Part shown: positions 22,766 through 29,777 of the stretch, in pieces
Numbering within the stretch: position 1 is the first letter of the stretch
How the letters are laid out: each line of letters opens with the position of its first letter
IMG/VR virus record: IMGVR_UViG_3300042887_001530
Span: 1-29,777 of that record
Length of the DNA stretch: 29,777 nucleotides
From: a virus
Strand: one strand, 5' to 3'
Program-made: the position numbers and the translations under genes
Notes under the pieces: generated by a model
What the model saw: only the letters and a program-made list of their open reading frames with translations
Database searches by the model: none
What the model was told of the DNA's origin: nothing

Positions 22766-23877
22766 TTTAGCGTTCTGAGCAAAAGAGTATGTGTATTAAT
22801 TCTACCAGTAGGACTAGAATCTTTGGTCTTTTGTGTCTTCCAGTAATTATTTATACTACGAATCCCCTCAGTTTTTGCCTTAGTCATAAATTCAATTGGT
22901 TTTTTCATCTTCTTCTCGACAGATTCAGAAGAAAATCCAATAAGAGTTGACCCCTTGACACTAATTCCCGGCCCAGTTTCATCCGACTTAAAAATGCAAG
23001 CCTTGCCGGTTTTTACATTGAAAGTAATAAGAGTAGAACAACCAACAATAGATTCAGGCAATATAGATTCAATTCCACTTGAAGTATCTTTGGTTAGATA
23101 CTTAAGTTTCTTGATTACCTGTTCAGGCTTCTTCTTTCTCTTCTTTCTTGGTTTTCTATTGCTCTTTGCTATTGTGATTCTGACTGTCAAATGATCACAT
23201 ATTGACTTATAGAAATCATGCATCTTTTGTACTTGCTTCTTGCTAAGAAAGGAATATGCTTCTTTCAATTGAGCGTCTTTGCCTTCTACAACCAAGGCAA
23301 ATTCACTCAACCCCCGCTTAAAGCATTCAAGTAAGAATTCGCAATGCATTGCACTTGGTGCGATTTCTGTCAACCACGATTCAATATCAAATGTCTTATA
23401 ATTTGGCATTTTGCCGCGAATATAAGATTCGTATTCATCGATCTTTTGCTCTAAATATGCACCAAGTTCATATGATTGTTGCCGTACTCGTTCCCGAACA
23501 GGCACTACTGGTACATTTGTATCCTGAATGCTTTTGCCATTTTTAATAAGAGTAGCAATTCCTTGATCAATATTTGTCTGTACTTTTACAGGCAAAATAC
23601 AATGAGATAAGGCAGTTTCGCATCTACCACCAATGCCTCTAAAAGTAAAATCATCGGTTGGAACTTTCGAAACATATTCCAATCCTTCGATTTTAAATTT
23701 CTTCATGTATTCTATTACACTATTTTTATAATCTCTATCGGTAAACTTGGTATTGTACCAATTTAATGCCAAAGCAATAGACCAATATACACGATCTTCG
23801 TCTTTAAAATCTTCAGGTTTCCAATGCTTCCAGTTTGGTTGCTTACCGTAAAAGATTTCTTCTGTTTGCGATTTCAT
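22762..23877 (-). CDS. Unknown protein with basic linker, next to methyltransferase-like gene
   Basis: A 371-residue soluble protein that I do not recognise. The first 90 residues are helical and Trp-rich (WKHWKPEDF). Residues about 120-240 are helical with several Cys and Glu. Residues 241-251 form a strongly basic stretch (RKPRKKRKKKP). The C-terminal third has beta-like segments, including STLITFNVKTGKACIFKS and GSTLIGFSSES. The basic linker suggests nucleic-acid contact. The ATG overlaps the methyltransferase-like gene as ATGA, and it is followed by the small fibre-like gene in the same way. Co-transcription suggests a shared job with the methyltransferase-like and PLP proteins. No catalytic motif can be named. 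Confidence 0.7.
   Translation of the reverse strand: MKSQTEEIFYGKQPNWKHWKPEDFKDEDRVYWSIALALNWYNTKFTDRDYKNSVIEYMKKFKIEGLEYVSKVPTDDFTFRGIGGRCETALSHCILPVKVQTNIDQGIATLIKNGKSIQDTNVPVVPVRERVRQQSYELGAYLEQKIDEYESYIRGKMPNYKTFDIESWLTEIAPSAMHCEFLLECFKRGLSEFALVVEGKDAQLKEAYSFLSKKQVQKMHDFYKSICDHLTVRITIAKSNRKPRKKRKKKPEQVIKKLKYLTKDTSSGIESILPESIVGCSTLITFNVKTGKACIFKSDETGPGISVKGSTLIGFSSESVEKKMKKPIEFMTKAKTEGIRSINNYWKTQKTKDSSPTGRINTHTLLLRTLK
22848..22855 (-). promoter_or_regulatory. Possible late promoter (TATAAATA) for the small fibre-like gene
   Basis: The minus strand reads TATAAATA from 22855 to 22848, inside the 3' part of the 371-residue protein gene and 83 bases before the ATG at 22765. If used, it would give a leader of about 77 bases and late expression of the only virion-like protein in this region. 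The match may also be chance. Confidence 0.3.
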
Positions 23878-25451
23878 GGCTTATAGTATACAAAAACTGG
23901 TTCGTATTTCAAATAATTTCCATTCACTTTACAAAAGTTCTTACATTTTGGTTTGCCATCTTCGTCTAACCGATTCTGCCCAGGCATACCTTCCATTGCC
24001 ATTTTTAATGTTTGAACATATTTCATTCCAAGACTTTCTAATATGTCTCTTGAATCTTTTTCTAATGTTAGATATTTGCCAGAAATTTGAATATCGGCAA
24101 TATTCCATAAAAGGTATCTATTATTTCTCAAATACTCAACACAGGTTTCTAGTGTTGGTCGAAGGAATCCATCTCTCCAAGAATCATAACTGGAAAATTT
24201 CTTATAAGATTGATTTTCGTTTTCCGAATATGCTTCTCTATTGAAATACGGAGGAGAGGTAAAGATCAAATCAACCGATCCCTTATACTTCTGAAATTCA
24301 ACATCATCCTTTATTGTTTCCGAACCATGTTTAAAAATTTCGTAAGTATTGGTGGTTGAGAAGAACGAGTTTCCTCTATAAGTTCTAGTATTATAGAAAT
24401 TAGCAAGATCAGCGTACATGCCGCCATTCCCAACATGAGAAGGGAAATTATCCAAGTTAGGATCAGTCCCGATATAGTGAATATTTCTATTGTCATTGAC
24501 AGACATTGCACCAAGAATGCGGCCGCCCCAGCCAGAAGAAGGGTCATAAACCACAATTTGGTTTTGTGTGTAAAAAGATTCCGTAAATTTTTCATAAAGA
24601 TACCTTGCCGTTAAAGGAGGAAAATTAACTGCGGGTTGAATATAACCTATTCTGAAACTAGGAAAACATTTGGGAAATACTTTGTATCCCTTTTCATATA
24701 CTCTAATTCTAAAAATCTTGTCATCGGGAATATTCTCTGTATCAAATGTTGAATAGTGCCGATACGATAATTTGGGTTTCCAATTCAAAAATTGCTGTTT
24801 AGTTAGTGAAAGTATTTTTGATTGTTCTATTTGATAATAACCCGTATTCACACCATCTTCATCGTCATGTTGATCTAAAATAAAATCATGATCTTTGAAA
24901 ATGGAGGGATTGCTGAAATATGCTTCCATCCACTCTTCTCCACTACCAACAGAAACAATAGCGTATTTGCTATCGTTTTTTATGGCAGAACAAGCAAAAG
25001 TATAAAGAGAGTCACGGCGAATATGCCGTCGAGCACCCTTTATCATTTTTGTTAAATACTTGTCATTTGCAAATAAATCGTAAATAGAATAACCAGTATC
25101 GTTTTCGCTGTAGTTTATTCTAGTCTTGTACATATTAGAAAACCATTGATCTGCTTCCGCACCTAAACGAGATTTATTGATAATTACATCTTTCTCGCCA
25201 GACAATTCATCTACAAATTCAAAAGTATGTACAGGATATCCGGTGAGTTTATTAAACTCTTCGATAATATCATCTTCATTTTTACCAGTTCTAGGAGGAC
25301 AATTAGTTGCATCCCATGCCTCAAGAACAACTTTACGCATATCCTTTACCCACTCTTCGAATTCAGAGTCATTCATAGAAACAATGTCTTCAAAGAAAAC
25401 ATTAATTTTATGATTTAAAAGATAATCGTTTCTTTCGTAAAAATGCTTCAT
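23874..25451 (-). CDS. Amino-DNA-methyltransferase-like protein (DPSSGWGG/SPPY motifs)
   Basis: A 525-residue protein. The C-terminal half has YDPSSGWGGR near residue 302 (SAM motif I) and FTSPPYF near 398-403 (catalytic motif IV of N6-adenine/N4-cytosine methyltransferases), in the order I then IV. YEPVFVYYKP ends the protein. The N-terminal 290 residues are unassigned and could bind DNA or carry a second function. The open frame extends to a TTG at 25466, but the ATG at 25451 overlaps the preceding TGA as ATGA and is preferred. Catalysis of DNA amino-methylation is suggested by motifs; a different SAM-derived transfer is possible, given the adjacent PLP enzyme. Cleavage-type restriction motifs are not seen. 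Confidence 0.78.
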   Translation of the reverse strand: MKHFYERNDYLLNHKINVFFEDIVSMNDSEFEEWVKDMRKVVLEAWDATNCPPRTGKNEDDIIEEFNKLTGYPVHTFEFVDELSGEKDVIINKSRLGAEADQWFSNMYKTRINYSENDTGYSIYDLFANDKYLTKMIKGARRHIRRDSLYTFACSAIKNDSKYAIVSVGSGEEWMEAYFSNPSIFKDHDFILDQHDDEDGVNTGYYQIEQSKILSLTKQQFLNWKPKLSYRHYSTFDTENIPDDKIFRIRVYEKGYKVFPKCFPSFRIGYIQPAVNFPPLTARYLYEKFTESFYTQNQIVVYDPSSGWGGRILGAMSVNDNRNIHYIGTDPNLDNFPSHVGNGGMYADLANFYNTRTYRGNSFFSTTNTYEIFKHGSETIKDDVEFQKYKGSVDLIFTSPPYFNREAYSENENQSYKKFSSYDSWRDGFLRPTLETCVEYLRNNRYLLWNIADIQISGKYLTLEKDSRDILESLGMKYVQTLKMAMEGMPGQNRLDEDGKPKCKNFCKVNGNYLKYEPVFVYYKP

Positions 25452-26179
25452 GCGCCAACATTCCAAAATAAAGCATCAGGGGATGCGTGTTCTTTTATGA
25501 ACTTCCATGCTTTTGCGTCATAAGTCGGAACAGAGGGAAAGGGAGGAGCATCAGCAGGATCGACTGCATCGAAGAAAGGAATGTCACACTTGTACATTTT
25601 TGCTCTACCCAATTCCCTCTGTCCCATTTTATGACCAACAGAAACACAATTAAATTCTGCTTCGGGCCATGCTAACTGCAACCCTCTAGTAAGAGTTCCA
25701 CTAGATCCAACAGTCCATACTTCTTTTGGTTGAATCGGTAGAGTCTTTGCCAATTCGCAAATTTCAGATATTACTTCAGGACAATCAAATCCAATAGGAA
25801 ATAGTTTTCTATTGTCGGTGTCTGAAGCAACATAATCTCTTGCTCTCTTTTGTGTTACACTAAGCATACCGTTGTCTACTCCGTGTATTGTAGCACCATA
25901 ATTCATTGCTTTCAACTGGTAAGGATGAAGATTCTCCGGTTTTCTTTTTGCCATGAAAAGAATACATTTCTTATTCAAATGCTGACATACTCTTGCCAAT
26001 GCAATTTGAGCATATCCTGTTGCTGGCGATGATCCATATACCATCTCAGATTGGGGCGAATTTTTAATTAGATTCTGAACAAATCTAGTTTTAGAACCGC
26101 CTTCAATCAAATCATCACGAACAACATAAAACTGATCGTGCTTTTCTATAACGGGTTTTGGATTTATCTCGTCGCTCAT
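25448..26179 (-). CDS. PLP-dependent enzyme, fold-type II (ACC deaminase/D-cysteine desulfhydrase-like)
   Basis: A 243-residue protein with RDDLIEGGSKTR, placing a probable Schiff-base Lys at position 30, as in the GGNK motif of ACC deaminase and D-cysteine desulfhydrase. GSSGTLTRG at 158-166 fits the phosphate-binding loop of fold type II. These enzymes are usually 325-350 residues, so this is a compact member, probably lacking part of the C-terminal region. They act on small amino acids by elimination or deamination. It is ATGA-linked to gp46 upstream and to the methyltransferase-like gene downstream. Substrate unknown; a role in supplying a nucleotide-modifying group is only a hypothesis. 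Confidence 0.78.
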   Translation of the reverse strand: MSDEINPKPVIEKHDQFYVVRDDLIEGGSKTRFVQNLIKNSPQSEMVYGSSPATGYAQIALARVCQHLNKKCILFMAKRKPENLHPYQLKAMNYGATIHGVDNGMLSVTQKRARDYVASDTDNRKLFPIGFDCPEVISEICELAKTLPIQPKEVWTVGSSGTLTRGLQLAWPEAEFNCVSVGHKMGQRELGRAKMYKCDIPFFDAVDPADAPPFPSVPTYDAKAWKFIKEHASPDALFWNVGA

Positions 26180-27891
26180 GTGAGTTTGCTGAAATTATTT
26201 TTCTTTTCAAAACCAATAACATGTTGAAACTTATCAACTAATTGATCTGATTTATGACTAATAACAAAAATATTAGATTTATCACTTACTGCATTCAATA
26301 ACTTCATTAGTTCATCCATACCCAAGGCATCAAGAGAAGAATCAAAAACTTCATCAAGAATCAAAATATTACAATTTACGCTATTCTTGGTTCTGGCAAT
26401 TTCTCTCCATGCCAACAATAGTGCCAGATCAATTCTCATCTTTTCACCTTCGCTGAAATTCATATAACTGAACTCATCTCTATGCCTACTCTTGATCTTT
26501 TCATTAAAATCTTCATCAAGGGTAAACTGTGCAAAAAAGTCCATAGATGACAAAAATTTATTAATGTACTTATTCATAAATGGCAAATAGTACTTAATAA
26601 TTTTTGCTTTAACCCCTGAATCTTTTAATAGCACATGTGCATGTTCGTGATATAAAAGTTCATCTTTATTCTCTTCCTTTTCCTTTTCAAAAACAGACAA
26701 AGAAGATTGATACTGATTTAACTTTTGTTTCTGTGAATCAAGATGACTCGTAGAAGTCGTCATATCTGACAACTCCTTATTGAGTGTCGAAAGATACTTT
26801 TCAGCGTTCTTAATAGATGTCTTTTTCTGCACAATTTCCAAATTTCTATCTTGTATTTCTTTAGTTATTTTAGAAATTTCAGATAATCTATTAGATACAT
26901 TATTGATATTACCATCCAAACTAACTATTGCTTTTTCGTATTCAGTTTTCTTTTCATTTCTTTTAGATACTTCTGTTTTCTTGGTTTCTGAATCTATAGT
27001 CTGATTGCACGAAGGACAAGAAACATTTTCTTCAAAGAATGAAATATCTTTTTCTATATTCTTAAGATTTATATGAATTTTTGTTTTTAGTTTTTCAAGT
27101 TCATTTAATGATTTATTAGATGAAGTCTGATCTGCAATTTGCTTGACTAGTTCAGTAACTCCGTTTTCTAAATCGACAACTTCACCTCGTAGTGTCTGTA
27201 TGTCATTTGAAATATCGTTTACTTTGTCCTGCACCAGTTTAATATCTTCATTACTTTTCGCTTCCATACTAGTAATGTGTTGTTGTTGCAGAACAATTTT
27301 TTGTTTTTCCAAATCTATCTTTGTTGATATATCTCGAAGTGTTTCTTTTATCTGTAGAATCTTACCCTTAAGTAAAATATTCATTGTACTAAAAACATTA
27401 ATATCAAGAATATTTTCAATTACAGCACGACGATCCGATGCGGACAATTGCATAAAAGGAACAAAGGATGAACTACCCAATATCACAACTTGAGTAAAGG
27501 TCTTATAATTCATCTTTATAATTTGATCTTCAAGAACTTCTTGATAATCAAGACTTTTTGCATCCTGATTAACTAGAACACCATTCTTATGAATTTCAAA
27601 TAACTTAGGATTCAACCCACGACGAACTAAGTATTCATCAGAACCTTTAGTAAATTCAATTTCAACTAAACAATTCTTATCGTTTACAGAATTTACTAAT
27701 TGAGGAATATTGATCTTTCTGAAAGGTTTTCCAAATAGAGCAAATGTAATGGAATCCAGAAAAGCAAATGATTTTCCGCTACCATTATTACCACAAATAA
27801 GAGTGGTTGGATTTTTGTCAAGAATCAGTTCGGTAAAATTATTACCAAACGATCCGAAATTTTTAAACCGTACCTTCTTGAACTTTATCAT
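26176..27891 (-). CDS. 46: Recombination endonuclease subunit gp46 (SbcC/Rad50-like)
   Basis: A 571-residue SMC-like ATPase (T4 gp46 has 560). Walker A GNNGSGKS is at residues 34-41, long coiled coils occupy about 180-430 and are broken by a zinc hook CPSC at 292-295, the ABC signature FSEGEK is at 479-484 and Walker B ILDEVFD is at 511-517. The D-loop and H-loop (VISHKSDQ) follow. With gp47 it resects DNA ends for recombination-dependent replication and host DNA breakdown. It overlaps the SET-domain gene upstream by 29 bases and the PLP gene downstream by 4. Confidence 0.96.
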   Translation of the reverse strand: MIKFKKVRFKNFGSFGNNFTELILDKNPTTLICGNNGSGKSFAFLDSITFALFGKPFRKINIPQLVNSVNDKNCLVEIEFTKGSDEYLVRRGLNPKLFEIHKNGVLVNQDAKSLDYQEVLEDQIIKMNYKTFTQVVILGSSSFVPFMQLSASDRRAVIENILDINVFSTMNILLKGKILQIKETLRDISTKIDLEKQKIVLQQQHITSMEAKSNEDIKLVQDKVNDISNDIQTLRGEVVDLENGVTELVKQIADQTSSNKSLNELEKLKTKIHINLKNIEKDISFFEENVSCPSCNQTIDSETKKTEVSKRNEKKTEYEKAIVSLDGNINNVSNRLSEISKITKEIQDRNLEIVQKKTSIKNAEKYLSTLNKELSDMTTSTSHLDSQKQKLNQYQSSLSVFEKEKEENKDELLYHEHAHVLLKDSGVKAKIIKYYLPFMNKYINKFLSSMDFFAQFTLDEDFNEKIKSRHRDEFSYMNFSEGEKMRIDLALLLAWREIARTKNSVNCNILILDEVFDSSLDALGMDELMKLLNAVSDKSNIFVISHKSDQLVDKFQHVIGFEKKNNFSKLT

Positions 27892-28678
27892 TTAGAATTT
27901 TCTCCGGCACTACCATAGAACGGAAAAGCAAATCTTCAGCAGTTTTTTCTTCAGTTGGTTTGGATTCCGGTAAATCTTCCTTTACCAATTCTATTGGTTC
28001 ATTCTTCTTTCCACACGAAGAACAACCACCACTAACTGAATCTCTTAAATTCTTACCACTTGGTGGCCACCCTTCAGGAGTGCCACGTTCAAATGTCATC
28101 TTAGATTCCATTTTAAGGCGCATAGAATATCCTGCACCATAATACCATGTAATTTCTTCACCTTGTTTGATATCAGTCAATGCATGAAGTGTATAATATT
28201 TCAATGCAGTATCTTGTGTCCAGTATCCATTTGGTTGTTCAGAATGATTATATACCATTCCATTTCCAAGAACTAATGCCATAGTATTACCATACTTTTC
28301 GCATATAGAACAACCACACCCCCAAGCAAAAGCATATCGATTCAATACCCAATCCTTGTTTCCTTTGAACGTACTGTCCAACAAAACAACCGGACATTCC
28401 TCAATAATGTCCCCGGATTTGATGTCCTCGGATGCAAAAACACCTAATCCACTAATTTTTGATTTTCCTACATAAACTTTTGGTTGGATGAACTTAGTTT
28501 TTATTGCAAATTTATTTTCTTTTGCAATATATGCGGAAACATAGTAACTATGCGATTTTCTTGCCGGAAATCCATATTCATCGTACTCAGGAACCATATC
28601 ATCGTTTCCTGGCAAATAAATGGACGGATCAAAAACTTTTGGTCTATCTTCGTTTGATTGCATTTCATTTGTGTTCAT
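27863..28678 (-). CDS. SET-domain protein (putative protein-lysine methyltransferase)
   Basis: A 271-residue protein. SET motifs include GLGVFASEDIKSGDIIEECP near residues 78-97, NHSEQPNG near 145 (the NH..PN SAM-pocket motif) and GEEITWYYG near 170. The C-terminal region has a CSSCGKK cysteine pair, which could be part of a zinc site in place of a classical post-SET domain, followed by an acidic Glu/Pro-rich tail. SET proteins methylate lysines using SAM. Its genomic place between gp47 and gp46 is unusual relative to T4, where small genes 46.1 and 46.2 lie there. Translation is coupled by ATGA to gp47 and by a 29-base overlap to gp46. Target protein unknown. Confidence 0.85.
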   Translation of the reverse strand: MNTNEMQSNEDRPKVFDPSIYLPGNDDMVPEYDEYGFPARKSHSYYVSAYIAKENKFAIKTKFIQPKVYVGKSKISGLGVFASEDIKSGDIIEECPVVLLDSTFKGNKDWVLNRYAFAWGCGCSICEKYGNTMALVLGNGMVYNHSEQPNGYWTQDTALKYYTLHALTDIKQGEEITWYYGAGYSMRLKMESKMTFERGTPEGWPPSGKNLRDSVSGGCSSCGKKNEPIELVKEDLPESKPTEEKTAEDLLFRSMVVPEKILNDKVQEGTV

Positions 28679-29727
28679 AAGGTTAAACTCTCCATGTATA
28701 GGTCTTTTAGTAGAACTTTCAATTTACTTTTATTTTCAATACCCTCAAGTAAATCTATTTCTTTGTTAATTATGCTCAATGTATCTTGTGCAACATCAAT
28801 ATCACTCTCAATGAGTTTTTCTTGATAATCTTCTATTATTGATATTTCTTGTGCAGGAACAGCATACAGAGAATCAATAAATTTGTCAAATACAAAAGGT
28901 TTTGTTTTATTGGATACTATTATCTTTATAAAACAATTTTTAAATATAGAAGGATCTTCTGACAATATTCGTTGGGTTTCTTGCGTGGTGTCATCATACT
29001 TTATCGTATGAAAAATCTTGTTTGGATTTTCAATAAATGTCAATTCTCTTGTATCTGTATCCAAAATATGAAATCCCTTGACGCAATTTACATCACCAAA
29101 ATTCAATTGATACTGAGTACCAAGATAATGAATATTTCTACCTTCTTGCTTCATATGAAAATGGCCAGATAAAACCATTTCAAATCTATTGAATTCTTTT
29201 TCTGTTATTCCATGTGGATGCACAACGCCATTTATAACTTGAAATCCTTTTATCTCAAAATGTCCGACTACAATCGGACAACTACAGGATTTTATAAAAT
29301 TCAAACATTCGGTTTCATTATCTTTGGCAATCCAAGGAACCATGCCAATGCAAAGACCATCGAAGTTTAATTCTTCGGGTCTTTCAATAATACGAATTAC
29401 ATTACTCTCATTATAAAACAACTCACGCAATGAGTTCAATGAATTTGTGTTTTTATAATAAGTGTCATGATTGCCTACTGTTATGTAAGTATTGATTTTA
29501 TTCTCAACCAATGGAGCAAAAAATCTATTTCTTACTTGAGAGAGTGTATTAAAGTTAATAAACTTTCTTCTGTCTAATAGATCGCCAAGGTGGAGAACAT
29601 TATGAATTTTGTTCTCTTTCAAATATGGAAAAAATATTTGTTCAAAGAATTCTAAAGAATGTTCTAGAAAAAATGGTGAATCGTTTCTCGCCCCAAAATG
29701 GGTATCATTAATAATTGCAATTTTCAT
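28675..29727 (-). CDS. 47: Recombination endonuclease subunit gp47 (SbcD/Mre11-like)
   Basis: A 350-residue metallophosphoesterase (T4 gp47 has 339). The metal-binding motifs appear in order: NDTHFG at residues 7-12, GDLLDRR at 48-54, GNHD at 85-88, GHFE at 155-158 and GHFH at 188-191. The C-terminal third is helical and would contact gp46. Together the subunits form the nuclease that processes DNA ends for recombination-dependent replication. The ATG at 29727 lies six bases after the stop of the preceding partial gene, and the end overlaps the SET gene as ATGA. Confidence 0.96.
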   Translation of the reverse strand: MKIAIINDTHFGARNDSPFFLEHSLEFFEQIFFPYLKENKIHNVLHLGDLLDRRKFINFNTLSQVRNRFFAPLVENKINTYITVGNHDTYYKNTNSLNSLRELFYNESNVIRIIERPEELNFDGLCIGMVPWIAKDNETECLNFIKSCSCPIVVGHFEIKGFQVINGVVHPHGITEKEFNRFEMVLSGHFHMKQEGRNIHYLGTQYQLNFGDVNCVKGFHILDTDTRELTFIENPNKIFHTIKYDDTTQETQRILSEDPSIFKNCFIKIIVSNKTKPFVFDKFIDSLYAVPAQEISIIEDYQEKLIESDIDVAQDTLSIINKEIDLLEGIENKSKLKVLLKDLYMESLTL

Positions 29728-29733
29728 TGTATT

Positions 29734-29777
29734 TTAATCGAAAAAATTATCTGTCTTTTTCTTTTTACGCTTCTTCT
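29734..29777 (-). CDS. C-terminal end of an upstream gene (partial)
   Basis: Only 13 codons and a stop are visible, reading a lysine-rich run (KKRKKKK) followed by TDNFFD. The frame is chosen because it ends six bases before the gp47 ATG and gives a natural basic-plus-acidic tail; a second frame is also open across this short stretch. In T4 the region before gp47 leads to the late sigma gene 55, whose C-terminus carries a hydrophobic-acidic clamp-binding motif. The FFD ending is loosely similar, but the identity cannot be decided from so little. Confidence 0.45.
   Translation of the reverse strand, partial: KKRKKKKTDNFFD

Noticed and set aside
24311-24595. A 94-codon minus-strand frame with hydrophobic segments resembling a small membrane protein or holin
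   Set aside because: It lies wholly inside the methyltransferase-like gene in another frame on the same strand. That gene has clear SAM and SPPY motifs and is joined to its neighbours. There is no supporting ribosome binding site, so the hydrophobic sequence is most likely a frame artefact.
23874-26179. A restriction-modification system
   Set aside because: The methyltransferase-like protein has no neighbouring restriction nuclease or specificity subunit with recognisable motifs, and the flanking genes are phage core genes.

Overview
The window looks like part of an AT-rich marine T4-like myovirus genome. Every supported gene lies on the minus strand, there are almost no gaps, and most neighbouring genes overlap by an ATGA or by a few bases. 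The phage assignment rests on a run of T4 core replication and recombination genes in recognisable order: gp47, gp46, RNase H, gp45, gp44, gp62 and regA. It is supported by a collagen-like tail fibre and by TATAAATA late-type promoters before structural genes. No photosynthesis genes, tRNAs or integrase are present, so the host (cyanobacterium, SAR11 or another marine bacterium) cannot be decided from this window.

Layout in transcription order, from high to low coordinates. (1) 29.78-22.44 kb: the C-terminal end of an unknown gene, then gp47 (SbcD-like nuclease), a SET-domain protein, gp46 (SbcC-like ATPase), a PLP fold-type II enzyme, an SPPY-motif DNA-methyltransferase-like protein, a 371-residue orphan and a small carbohydrate-binding-like protein. 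All are coupled by overlaps. (2) 22.44-18.92 kb: a sigma70-like promoter whose predicted start coincides with the RNase H ATG, then RNase H, a 62-residue charged protein with a GTG start, the sliding clamp gp45, clamp loader gp44/gp62 and the translational repressor RegA. (3) 18.90-3.32 kb: a continuous block of 17 sugar genes directly after regA. It holds GT10, GT2, GT17, DUF5672 and other glycosyltransferase-like proteins, several SAM methyltransferases including FkbM and C-methyltransferase types, three NAD-dependent sugar epimerases, a two-gene HldE-like kinase/nucleotidyltransferase pair, a HAD phosphatase and a cupin. (4) 3.31-0 kb: structural genes, namely a small baseplate- or fibre-associated protein, an 856-residue collagen-like fibre and the start of another virion protein.

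The most interesting part is the glycan block. One epimerase keeps the Cys, Tyr, Lys and Lys residues of GDP-mannose 3,5-epimerase at the same spacing as the plant enzyme, which suggests GDP-L-galactose (or a heptose analogue) as product. Two GT10 (fucosyltransferase-type) domains in the same block could use GDP-L-galactose, since L-galactose is the 6-hydroxy form of L-fucose. The HldE-like pair plus HAD phosphatase resembles nucleotide-heptose synthesis. None of the block's proteins shows an evident membrane segment and there is no flippase or polymerase, so a soluble cytoplasmic acceptor, such as the adjacent fibre protein, is a reasonable hypothesis. A second candidate system is the PLP enzyme / SPPY-methyltransferase / orphan chain, which could modify DNA.
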